Positions 25,814-32,701 of a stretch of DNA of 32,701 nucleotides are shown here, one piece after another. The stretch's first letter is position 1. Every line of letters begins with the position of its first letter. Source of the stretch: Oscillatoria sp. CS-180 (GTDB taxonomy: Bacteria; Cyanobacteriota; Cyanobacteriia; Phormidesmidales; Phormidesmidaceae). Location: the NCBI RefSeq assembly GCF_028330965.1, contig NZ_JAQMUB010000095.1, forward strand, positions 1 to 32,701, given 5' to 3'. The notes beneath the pieces were generated by a model. That model was not told the DNA's origin. It saw nothing but the letters and a program-made list of their open reading frames with translations, and ran no database searches. The translations under genes and the position numbers were made by a program.

Positions 25814-27397
25814 CTACAGGCTCACAGTGTAAGCATCTCGAATACCAGGAACCTTCGTAATTTCATCCAAAATTCCTTCGGGCAAGGGATCATCAATGCT
25901 GAGCACCATGACCGCATCGCCGCGAACAATCTTGCGTCCCACTTGCATACTGGCAATGTTGACGTTGAAGCTTCCTAACAGTGACCCAATTTTGCCAATA
26001 ATACCTGGCATGTCGCGGTGCAGCGTGAACAGCATGTAACGAGTTGGCGGCACATTGATAGGAAACTCGTCGATATCGGTTACGCGAATTTCGTTGCCCC
26101 CTAGCAGCACACCACTCACAGAGTGCTCGCCGAGGGAGCCGTTCGCCGTTAGCCTCAACGATCCCGTGTAGTCTTTAATGTCGGTGTCGCGAGTTTCGAT
26201 CACGTGGATGCCTCGCTCCTTGGCTTCGATGTTGGCGTTCACATAGTTGACCCGTTCTTGCAGAGCGTGGGACAGCAATCCTTTAAGTGCCGCAATCACC
26301 ACGGGTTGACTATCCTTCAGGGCCAGTTCTCCTTGCATCTGCACATTAAGAGCTTCAACCCGCCCGCCTGCTAACTGCCCCACCAGATTGCCGAGGGTTT
26401 CGGCGAGCTGCAGGTAAGGCCGCATCTGCTCTAATACCTCAGCCCGCAGGCCCGGAATATTTACCGCAGATCGAGCTGGCAGCCCCAGCAGCACATCGCG
26501 GATTTGCTCTGCCACATCGGTCGCCACGTTGACTTGAGCTTCTTCTGTTGACGCCCCTAAGTGCGGCGTGAGGATGATCTTGCGATCTAAGGGCCGGAGC
26601 GGTGAGCCTTCCCCTAGGGGTTCTTCAGCGTAAACATCCAGGGCAGCTCCAGCAACTGTGCCCTCGCTCAACGCATTGGCTAACGCCGTTTCGTCAATGA
26701 TGCCGCCTCGGGCACAGTTGACGATCCGGGCTGTCGGCTTCATGGTTGCCAGCGTTTCGGCATTGATGAGGTTTGTGGTTTCCGGTGTCTTGGGCAGATG
26801 TAGGGTAATGTAGTCGGCTTCGCGGAAGAGTAGATCCAGGTCAACCAAACGACAGCCGAGCTGTTCGGCCCGATCAGTTGAAATAAAGGGATCGTAAGCC
26901 AGCAGCTTCATGCCCATGGCCCGAGCGACAGTCGCCACGTGGGAGCCAATTTTACCCAGTCCGACGACGCCTAAGGTTTTTTTGTAAACTTCAACCCCGG
27001 TGAAGGCCTTACGGTTCCAGTTGCCGTCTTTGACCGACTTGTCGGCGACGGGGATGTAGCGTGATAGGGACAGCATCATGGCGAGGGCATGTTCTGCGGC
27101 AGCGATCGTGTTGCCTTCTGGAGAATTGACGACAACAATTCCCCGCCGCGTCGCTGCTGGAACATCAACGTTATCGACGCCAACGCCTGCTCGTCCAATA
27201 ATCTTTAGATTATGGCCGGCCTCAATCACATCTTTCGTAACTTTCGTTCCAGAGCGAATCATGAGCGCATCATAATCGCTCACAATCTTGACCAATTCCT
27301 CAGGGGAAAGCTTAGTCTGAACGTCGACCTGGGCGACTTGAGACAAAATGTCGATGCCAGCCTGATCAATGGGGTCGGATACAAGAACCTTGGGCAT
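25814..27397 (-). CDS. serA: D-3-phosphoglycerate dehydrogenase
   Basis: SerA oxidises 3-phosphoglycerate in the first step of phosphorylated serine synthesis. The 527-residue long form has the NAD-binding GLGKIG at 146-151, the Arg of NCARGG (227-232), Glu259, and catalytic His279 (TPHLGASTEEA). A C-terminal intervening domain and an ACT domain (about 450-527, ending GIRDAYTVSL) provide serine feedback in many homologues. The start is ATG 27397. It is the first gene of the serA-prmA-TM-DUF39 group. Serine supplies the carbon skeleton for cysteine and one-carbon units for methionine, which may explain the grouping with the homocysteine-synthesis gene; that link is inference. Confidence 0.97.
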   Translation of the reverse strand: MPKVLVSDPIDQAGIDILSQVAQVDVQTKLSPEELVKIVSDYDALMIRSGTKVTKDVIEAGHNLKIIGRAGVGVDNVDVPAATRRGIVVVNSPEGNTIAAAEHALAMMLSLSRYIPVADKSVKDGNWNRKAFTGVEVYKKTLGVVGLGKIGSHVATVARAMGMKLLAYDPFISTDRAEQLGCRLVDLDLLFREADYITLHLPKTPETTNLINAETLATMKPTARIVNCARGGIIDETALANALSEGTVAGAALDVYAEEPLGEGSPLRPLDRKIILTPHLGASTEEAQVNVATDVAEQIRDVLLGLPARSAVNIPGLRAEVLEQMRPYLQLAETLGNLVGQLAGGRVEALNVQMQGELALKDSQPVVIAALKGLLSHALQERVNYVNANIEAKERGIHVIETRDTDIKDYTGSLRLTANGSLGEHSVSGVLLGGNEIRVTDIDEFPINVPPTRYMLFTLHRDMPGIIGKIGSLLGSFNVNIASMQVGRKIVRGDAVMVLSIDDPLPEGILDEITKVPGIRDAYTVSL

Positions 27398-27602
27398 GGT
27401 GCGTCAGGAGTAATGAGAACATCTGAAAGCAAGCTTTTTCCCAGGCAAGAGATGCTTACTCCAGGAATTTTTCAGATGTCATTTTACTCTATGACCGTAG
27501 TCCAAACACGGCGAATACTTGGGGGCAACAATTGTAAATCTAGGTAGTCAAGATGTATTAATTGCTGTTGCAGATGTGAAATCATTCTTCTTAAAGTGTG
27601 CC

Positions 27603-28055
27603 TCAATCAGTTGAGATTACGTCATCACTGGGTGGATGCCAGCCTCCTTTCATCCAGAGGCTTCGAGCTTTGACGATCGCACCCTCGTTATGCATAGCAT
27701 CATTCAAATCGAGGCGGTTGCAGGTTGCTCGTCCAATCTCTGTCTGGCCTCTGATGATCAAGCCACCTTTCTCCCAAATGAAATGTTCGACCCAGATTTG
27801 TAAACGGGGATGAAACAAATCTGTAATAGCTTGAGACTCAGGATCAATTCCTTGTGTGAAGTTGTAGCGATTAGCATTGCAGCGTTGGCAGGCTAAAGCC
27901 AAATTGTCGAGGGTATCTAAGCCTCTTTTTGAACGCGGCTGTATGTGATCAATCTCGAAACGAGCGGCACTGGCTTCTTCGGGAGAGTGACAATATTCAC
28001 ATAGGTAATGGGCACGTTCTCGTACCTGCTCTCTGACTGCTCGCGAAATTACCAT
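27603..28055 (-). CDS. HNH endonuclease-domain protein
   Basis: The 150-residue protein has a full zinc-bound HNH fold: CEYCHS (Cys19, Cys22), FEIDHIQPRS (Asp36-His37), DNLALACQRCN (Asn51, Cys56, Cys59, Asn60). The second half is not part of the nuclease core. It contains RATCNRLDLND and a C-terminal WMKGGWHPP, which by memory are conserved in a cyanobacterial subgroup. It starts at ATG 28055, two bases after the stop of the preceding 80-aa gene, so both are made from one transcript. Biological role unknown: a defence, toxin or mobile-element function is possible. Confidence 0.85.
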   Translation of the reverse strand: MVISRAVREQVRERAHYLCEYCHSPEEASAARFEIDHIQPRSKRGLDTLDNLALACQRCNANRYNFTQGIDPESQAITDLFHPRLQIWVEHFIWEKGGLIIRGQTEIGRATCNRLDLNDAMHNEGAIVKARSLWMKGGWHPPSDDVISTD

Positions 28056-28057
28056 GC

Positions 28058-28300
28058 CTAGGCTGACTCACCGATAATTTTGGCATTAAGTAGAGTAAAA
28101 ATACGATCTAGTTCAAGAATGCCAGTGAGTTCGACAGCTTCATCGGTAGTAAGAGTGGCGACTCGTTTTCGCTCATTCAGCGCTTCTAGTCGCGTTTGTA
28201 GGTCTTTGCTGAATTTGAAAAGATACAACCCTTGAATGGGCTGCAGTTGAATACCTGCGTCAATAAAGAAGGATGGCTGAATCATGAGTTGGGCGTTCAT
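28058..28300 (-). CDS. 80-residue protein coupled to the HNH nuclease gene
   Basis: Starting at ATG 28300 (MNAQLMIQPSFF), the protein is 80 residues. GAGG lies six to seven bases upstream, better than for ATG 28312, which would add four residues. It has a beta-rich front (IQPSFFIDAGIQLQPIQGLYLF), then a helical part (LQTRLEALNERKRVATLTTDE, LTGILELDRIFTLLNAKI). No known motif was recognised. It ends two bases upstream of the HNH gene on the same strand. The small size, coupling and upstream position are like an antitoxin or adaptor, but this is inference. Confidence 0.75.
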   Translation of the reverse strand: MNAQLMIQPSFFIDAGIQLQPIQGLYLFKFSKDLQTRLEALNERKRVATLTTDEAVELTGILELDRIFTLLNAKIIGESA

Positions 28301-28462
28301 GTCTAACCTCATGGAAATGGAAGCTTAGAGACTTGTTCTAAGATTACGCTATGGGTCAAATACTTGTGACCTGGACGGGCCTTTGAAATGCCTGGAACCT
28401 ATTCCAGTAGATGAATCTGTTGAGGCGATCGCATCAATAATCTAGAAAGTATCGGGAAAATT

Positions 28463-29242
28463 CTACCGTTGACCCTTGAGTTGAGCCAGAATCCAGGCAT
28501 CTTCCTCTTCCGAGAAAGAAGGGGGTGGGGGTGGTTCACTGTAGTTCAATGAGAGATCGTAGGCTGCTTCGTCGTAGATTTCCGCCATGGCGGACTGCAA
28601 ATCCAGGGGCACATCTTTATCCGGTGGCTGCAACGGAATTGGCACCACTGGTAGCGGAGAGGCCAGGGACACTGACCAAATTTCAGTTATTTTCGCAGTA
28701 GCCCGAGTCAGGGCAATACAGTAGGGCACACGAGGCAGCCTCCTTTGGGCAAAAGGGCGTGTTCCCCGGCGCAACAAATCTATCTCTAAAAGGTGCACAT
28801 TGGCGTCATAGAGTCGTCTTCGCTTTTGACGATAGGCTATTAATCCGGGCTCTCGCTTGTTGACCGGAGACAGAATTTTGATACTGGCAACTAACCGATT
28901 TTTAGCCGTGTCTCGAATTTCAACACGGGTTACGCGAACTTCGACGATTTCAGGAACAGGTAATGTTAGGCTTGGCGGGGTGATCACTGCAATATCGCTG
29001 CTGTCGCCCTGGCGGGATGGTGCTTGACTCGGAGCCTCCAGAACTTCGACATCGGGATACAAAATGCCGACCTCGCCCTCCGGGAACGGATCTTCTACTA
29101 AGTAAACCTCTAGACGAGCAATGTACTTAGGCCGCAATAATGGGGTGAGCTTCTGGCGAATCTTACTTGCCAGAGCGCTATGGACATCCGGCCATAGATA
29201 GCCCTCAAGATACGGATCCATACCAGGAAAGGGAGAAGGCAT
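28463..29242 (-). CDS. DUF4058 family protein
   Basis: The 259-residue protein begins with the classic DUF4058 N-terminus MPSPFPGMDPYLE, followed by the LWPDVHSALASKIRQKLTPLL pattern and the KILSPVNKR segment. DUF4058 proteins are numerous in cyanobacteria and other large bacterial genomes. Their function is unknown; a restriction-like fold is sometimes suggested. The C-terminus has Pro/Glu-rich residues (PPPPPSFSEEEDAW). The gene starts at ATG 29242 and stands alone, near the HNH pair, in a patch with many accessory-type genes. Confidence 0.88.
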   Translation of the reverse strand: MPSPFPGMDPYLEGYLWPDVHSALASKIRQKLTPLLRPKYIARLEVYLVEDPFPEGEVGILYPDVEVLEAPSQAPSRQGDSSDIAVITPPSLTLPVPEIVEVRVTRVEIRDTAKNRLVASIKILSPVNKREPGLIAYRQKRRRLYDANVHLLEIDLLRRGTRPFAQRRLPRVPYCIALTRATAKITEIWSVSLASPLPVVPIPLQPPDKDVPLDLQSAMAEIYDEAAYDLSLNYSEPPPPPSFSEEEDAWILAQLKGQR

Positions 29243-29581
29243 GGTGAATCATTCGCGACGTTCCCTCGATCCTAAGTCATCTCAATGCTATGGGTGTTTT
29301 AAAGGCTGAAAATTTCTATGCATCGGGTTTGCTATCTCAAGCTCGGCAACGGCATGATCGTTGTACAAGCGCCGATTACCTGAAGTGTCGGGGATCTTTT
29401 TGAACGATTGTGAAAGACGTTTCAAGTTCATAAGCAGTTATTGCAGACTTGAGTCGTTTCCTGCGATCGTGCCCGACTCATGGCATGGCTCTATGCAATT
29501 GCTCTCCTTCTCAAGCCATACGCTTATTCTTTTGACAGTCTTGACCCAAGGCCTTTCATACTTCACGATCTTTGAAGGGCC
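29243..29581. other. Intergenic region between hemW and DUF4058 with a 3' hairpin
   Basis: The 339 bases contain no gene I can support. A plus-strand frame of about 74 codons at 29361-29585 has no good start signal. An inverted repeat lies at the end of hemW (29548-29583). The rest is unremarkable, with no tRNA. Confidence 0.45.
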
Positions 29582-29583
29582 TT
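29548..29583 (-). terminator. Possible terminator hairpin overlapping the hemW stop
   Basis: AAGGCCTTTCA at 29548-29558 pairs with TGAAGGGCCTT at 29573-29583 through 11 positions with a single wobble and a 14-nt loop. It overlaps the last bases of the hemW stop codon. No T tract follows on the minus strand, so it may be a stability element or attenuator instead. Confidence 0.35.
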
Positions 29584-30769
29584 AGGGATCGCTGAATGTC
29601 TCAAACAGCTTGACCAGAACCACATTGGAAAAGAGAAATCCTTCTGGATCAGTGAGCCTCAGAGTGGGTGACGGAGGCTCGGATAAGGCCACCCATCCTT
29701 TGCGGCAGTAGGGAGCAAGGCACTGTTTCAGACGATCCACCAAGTCGGGTCCAAACTCTGCAACGAGTTCATCTAAGCGGATACCCTCTGCCAGCCTCAA
29801 CCCCATCATCAAGCGATCGAGCCACTGGTCGGTTCTCGTGGCTGGAGGACAGTCGAGCTTGCCGTCTGCCTGGCAATAGGCTTCCACCCAGGCGTCGTAT
29901 TCATGGGTTGTGCGCGGACGATTGAAGCGCTGCTGCTGCGTGTAACTGGCTGCGCCCATGCCAAACCCGTAGCATGGTTTGTTTTCCCAATAGACGCGAT
30001 TGTGCTGGCACTGATGTCCGGGTTGGGCGTAGTTGGAAATCTCGTAGTGCTGGTAGCCTGCCTGTGTCAAGAGGGACTGGGCCATGCGATACATGTGAGT
30101 GGTCGCGTCATCTGACGGGAGCGGGGACTGTCCCGCCACGTAGCGCCGATTAAACACCGTGCCGGGTTCTACAGTGAGGTCGTAGACGGAGATGTGAGGC
30201 GGGGAGACAGCGATCGCGGTCCCTAGCGAAAGCTCCCAGTCGGCGATGGTTTGATGCGGCAGGCCAGAAATGAGATCTAGGCTCCAAGTGGGGATCGCGA
30301 TCGCCTGCAAATCCTCAATGGCCTGATCAACATCCTGCACTCGATGGGTTCGCCCACAGGCTTCTAACTGCGCATCTTGAAAAGACTGCACACCCAAACT
30401 CACTCGATTGATACTCAGGTGTCGCAGCGTTTCCAGCGTGGCTCGATTGAAAGTGCCGGGGTCCATTTCGATGGAGATCTCGGCGTCGTGAGCAATGCCA
30501 AAGCGATCACGGACCGCGCCTAAAATTTGCTCGATTTGGGTTACCGATAGGAGAGAGGGTGTACCTCCGCCGAAGAATACCGTTCTCAATGCAGGGCCGA
30601 TAACAGGAGCTGCCTGAATCTCGCGGCACAGGGTGTTGACATAGGTTTGCATCCGAGAAGAGGTCTCCCCCCGAGCGCGATCGCCGGCTACCGCGATCGG
30701 AAAATCGCAGTAAAAGCAGCGACGGCGACAGAAGGGGATGTGAATGTAGGCAGACTGGGGAAAGAGCAT
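29582..30769 (-). CDS. hemW: Radical SAM heme chaperone HemW (coproporphyrinogen III oxidase-like)
   Basis: The 395-residue protein has the radical-SAM CxxxCxxC motif at Cys14, Cys18, Cys21 (IHIPFCRRRCFYCDF), FFGGGTPSLL, the SIEMDPGTF strand, and VSLGVQSFQDAQLEACGRTH. The C-terminal HemN-like domain includes YEISNYAQPGHQCQHNRVYW and GMGAASYTQ. It is of HemW type rather than true HemN, because the N-terminal extension with the extra Cys found in HemN is missing. HemW is thought to deliver heme to respiratory enzymes. The gene starts at ATG 30769 and is divergent from the PIN/TRAM gene. Confidence 0.9.
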   Translation of the reverse strand: MLFPQSAYIHIPFCRRRCFYCDFPIAVAGDRARGETSSRMQTYVNTLCREIQAAPVIGPALRTVFFGGGTPSLLSVTQIEQILGAVRDRFGIAHDAEISIEMDPGTFNRATLETLRHLSINRVSLGVQSFQDAQLEACGRTHRVQDVDQAIEDLQAIAIPTWSLDLISGLPHQTIADWELSLGTAIAVSPPHISVYDLTVEPGTVFNRRYVAGQSPLPSDDATTHMYRMAQSLLTQAGYQHYEISNYAQPGHQCQHNRVYWENKPCYGFGMGAASYTQQQRFNRPRTTHEYDAWVEAYCQADGKLDCPPATRTDQWLDRLMMGLRLAEGIRLDELVAEFGPDLVDRLKQCLAPYCRKGWVALSEPPSPTLRLTDPEGFLFSNVVLVKLFETFSDP

Positions 30770-31221
30770 TAGAGTGAGTGGGAAGCGAGGGAGTGTCGAT
30801 CAATAATTGTTTAAATGCGGCGAGGCGACCTATTGCGTCTTTTACCTTCGGCAATCCTCACTCTCTATGAACGGTTGTCTGACGCTATTAAAGTGGCATG
30901 ATTTTCTGTAGACATAGAAAAAGCAAGAAAGGGGAGGCAGAGTTTTACTGACTCTATCCAATATGAATATCAGCTGTAGCGGCCTGCTTTTAATTCGCAG
31001 AGACGCTTGCAATTGACTCCACAAATGTTGCTGAGTGTGAAAAATTGCATCGAATTAGAGATTAAACCCCACTCAATCGATAGCGTTCATTCATAAGGTA
31101 GGCAATATTATCAGGCATCCTCGTCTCTTTTTTGCCGGCGCATTCATTCGATATCGTAAGTTTAGGTGTAAACCACCTCATACCTACTTCCATACATTCC
31201 CTAGCCCAGTGGCTTGTCATT
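30770..31221. other. Divergent intergenic region, hemW / PIN-TRAM
   Basis: These 452 bases should hold promoters for both genes. Short imperfect complements (GTGAG near 30775 and CTCAC near 30858) do not form a convincing structure. An in-frame TTG at 31132 would extend the PIN-TRAM protein by 30 residues but is not favoured. I see no RNA gene. Confidence 0.4.
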
Positions 31222-32301
31222 ATGCTAGATGCACTTATTCTATTTTCGTTCATTGTCGCAGGAGCAGGAATTGGCTTTTATGCGCCTGAACTGCTGCCTG
31301 AAGCTGCCTTAAAAAACGTCAGCAGTTTGGAAGGGCTGAGTTCGGTTACTGCCGGGTTTGGAGCTTTGATCGGAACTGCGGTCGGCATTGCGATGCAGAC
31401 GAGCTATCGTCGCTTGGAAAAGCAGGTCAAAGAACTGCCGCCTGAACGTCTCCTGAGCCGCGCTATAGGACTGGTGATTGGACTGCTGATTGCCAATCTC
31501 ATGTTGGCTCCGCTGTTTTTGTTACCGATTCCCAGCGAGTTTGGCTTTATCAAACCACTGCTGGCTGTCATGGGCAGTGTTTTATTCGCCGTCTCAGGTA
31601 TGAATTTGGCTGATACCCATGGGCGATCGCTCTTGCGTTTGATCAATCCCGGCACAATGGAGTCCACGCTAGTGGCAGAGGGCACGCTAAAGCCTTCAAA
31701 GACTAAGCTGCTGGACACCAGCTGTATTATCGATGGGCGCGTTGAGGGATTGTTGCAGACCAATTTTTTGGAAGGTCAGGTGTTGGTGCCTCAGTTTGTA
31801 TTGCAAGAGTTGCAGCAGGTGGCTGATGCGTCCAACGACCAGAAGCGCATTCGAGGCCGTCGCGGTCTGGATGTGTTGAACCGGATTCGCGAAACGTATC
31901 CCAGTCGCGTGGTGATTAGCTCTATTGACTATGAGGATATCCCGACGGTGGATGCCAAACTCGTCAGGCTGGCTCAGGAACTCAATGCCATGTTGTTGAC
32001 GAACGACTTCAACCTCAACAAAGTTGCGAGTTTTCAAGAAGTCGAAGTCCTCAACATTAACGAGCTATCTCAGGCTATCCGCCCCAACTTCCTGCCGGGC
32101 GATGACATGGAACTCAAGATTCTAAAAGAGGGCAAGGAACCTCAACAGGGCGTCGGCTATCTGAACGATGGCACTATGGTGGTGGTTGAAGAAGGGCGTG
32201 ACTTTATCGGCAATGAGATTGATGTCGTTGTGACCGGCTCTTTACAGACGTCGGCGGGACGCATGATTTTTGCTCGTCCCAAAGATTCTGTCTTGGCATA
32301 G
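31222..32301 (+). CDS. Membrane-anchored PIN/TRAM-domain protein
   Basis: From ATG 31222 the protein is 359 residues. Four membrane helices lie at about 3-22, 38-55, 82-101 and 109-127. A PIN nuclease domain follows, with DTSCIIDGR (165-173), the Glu of VLPQFVLQELQ-like segment (VPQFVLQELQQ), and LLTNDFNLNKVA. A C-terminal TRAM domain (NDGTMVVVEEGRDFIGNEIDVVVTGSL) suggests RNA binding. This architecture matches the YacL family of Gram-positive and cyanobacterial proteins, with a probable role in RNA turnover near the membrane; the substrate is unknown. The first Met after the 5' region is chosen because the hydrophobic helix begins there. A 36-aa membrane peptide gene follows after 111 bases. 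Confidence 0.9.
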   Translation: MLDALILFSFIVAGAGIGFYAPELLPEAALKNVSSLEGLSSVTAGFGALIGTAVGIAMQTSYRRLEKQVKELPPERLLSRAIGLVIGLLIANLMLAPLFLLPIPSEFGFIKPLLAVMGSVLFAVSGMNLADTHGRSLLRLINPGTMESTLVAEGTLKPSKTKLLDTSCIIDGRVEGLLQTNFLEGQVLVPQFVLQELQQVADASNDQKRIRGRRGLDVLNRIRETYPSRVVISSIDYEDIPTVDAKLVRLAQELNAMLLTNDFNLNKVASFQEVEVLNINELSQAIRPNFLPGDDMELKILKEGKEPQQGVGYLNDGTMVVVEEGRDFIGNEIDVVVTGSLQTSAGRMIFARPKDSVLA

Positions 32302-32412
32302 ATAACAAACGTTCCGTATTCCATTAGACTTTCCACTTTAAGGAGAATCTGGGCATCAATTTGCCTGTGGCCTAGACTTCTCGCGGAAATATGTCGTCAT
32401 CAGGTTTGACTC

Positions 32413-32523
32413 ATGCCAAAAGAAAAAGATTACTCCTGGAAGGGTAGCCCCAATGCTGGCTTAGTGCTGGCCTTTGTCGCTTTAGGTGCTGGAATTCTGC
32501 TAATTCTTGCCGGATTTAGCTAA
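32413..32523 (+). CDS. 36-residue single-span membrane peptide
   Basis: The short frame reads MPKEKDYSWKGSPNAGL, then a hydrophobic helix (VLAFVALGAGILLILAGFS) and TAA at 32521-32523. A charged N-terminus before one helix is typical of the many small membrane subunits in cyanobacteria. I do not identify it with any known photosystem, cytochrome b6f or NDH subunit. The upstream sequence has no strong ribosome binding site. Coding status rests on the clean hydrophobic pattern and the Trp/Pro-bearing N-terminus. Confidence 0.55.
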   Translation: MPKEKDYSWKGSPNAGLVLAFVALGAGILLILAGFS

Positions 32524-32672
32524 CTGCTTGGCCCGATTGTGTAGCCGTTGCCAGTGCCGTTAGGACAAGACGGCGAGCCATCTGATGATGGACTAAGCAC
32601 CTAGATGCTAATAGGTACACAAGCCTAGATGGCTAAAGCTTACATACAAGGGCAGATAGGGCGACGGCGCAA

Positions 32673-32701
32673 TGTTCGTTCAATTTAAGATTGAACGAAC
32701 A
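32673..32701. repeat. Perfect 12-bp palindrome with 5-nt loop at the window end
   Basis: TGTTCGTTCAAT (32673-32684) and ATTGAACGAACA (32690-32701) are exact reverse complements around TTAAG. The structure ends at the last base of the window. It could be a real hairpin or repeat end, or a fold-back artefact at a contig end. Confidence 0.7.

Noticed and set aside
32633-32701. Minus-strand open frame running off the right end
   Set aside because: Only 22 codons, including the palindrome, with no protein-like pattern.

Overview
The window looks like chromosomal DNA of a cyanobacterium, probably a filamentous or Leptolyngbya-like type, although the sequence does not fix the genus. The octamer GCGATCGC (HIP1) recurs throughout. 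The gene set is also cyanobacterial: ndhB of the photosynthetic NDH-1 complex, the light-dependent proton extrusion protein PxcA, fused RibBA, a PAPS reductase without Fe-S cysteines, a topoisomerase I with glycine/tyrosine repeats and a basic tail, DUF4058, and a DUF39 homocysteine-synthesis protein. Most of the content is housekeeping. I see no rRNA, tRNA, CRISPR array, prophage or intact insertion sequence.

Layout. 1-1208: a 35-base C run, the 3' end of an unidentified plus-strand gene, and a convergent YihY/BrkB membrane protein. 1552-4825: a large secreted GH10-like glycosidase (GHL10/DUF187) with five tandem N-terminal repeats, convergent with cysH. 5053-6884: a glutaredoxin-like protein followed by murE. 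7055-7749: a small antitoxin-like gene overlapping a PIN-domain toxin gene that carries an in-frame TAG. 8014-10686: pxcA, a Nudix hydrolase and a rhodanese-fold protein lacking the catalytic Cys. 10750-12683 (minus): trpB and a short RNase D, overlapping by ATGA. 12952-15809 (plus): a Bax-inhibitor-1 protein behind a 12-bp hairpin, an unlisted 57-aa gene, and ribBA. 15813-18177: a PhoB-type response regulator and a divergent single-TM, Pro/Ser/Asn-rich protein. 18178-23477: an intergenic repeat region, topA (minus) and ndhB (plus).

23513-27397 is a tight minus-strand cluster read as serA > prmA > 76-aa membrane protein > DUF39 homocysteine-synthesis protein. 27603-29242 is an accessory patch with an HNH endonuclease, a coupled 80-aa protein and DUF4058. 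29582-32523 holds hemW, a membrane-anchored PIN/TRAM protein and a 36-aa single-TM peptide. The window ends exactly on a perfect 12-bp palindrome.

Functional themes: sulfur and amino-acid metabolism (cysH, serA, DUF39, trpB), cell wall (murE, GHL10), cofactors (ribBA, hemW) and photosynthetic membrane physiology (pxcA, ndhB). The least ordinary parts are the PIN toxin with a nonsense codon, the HNH/80-aa pair, the serA-prmA-TM-DUF39 cluster, the BI-1 leader hairpin and several small genes that are easily missed. Both window ends look like contig ends (poly-C on the left, fold-back palindrome on the right), so terminal claims need care.
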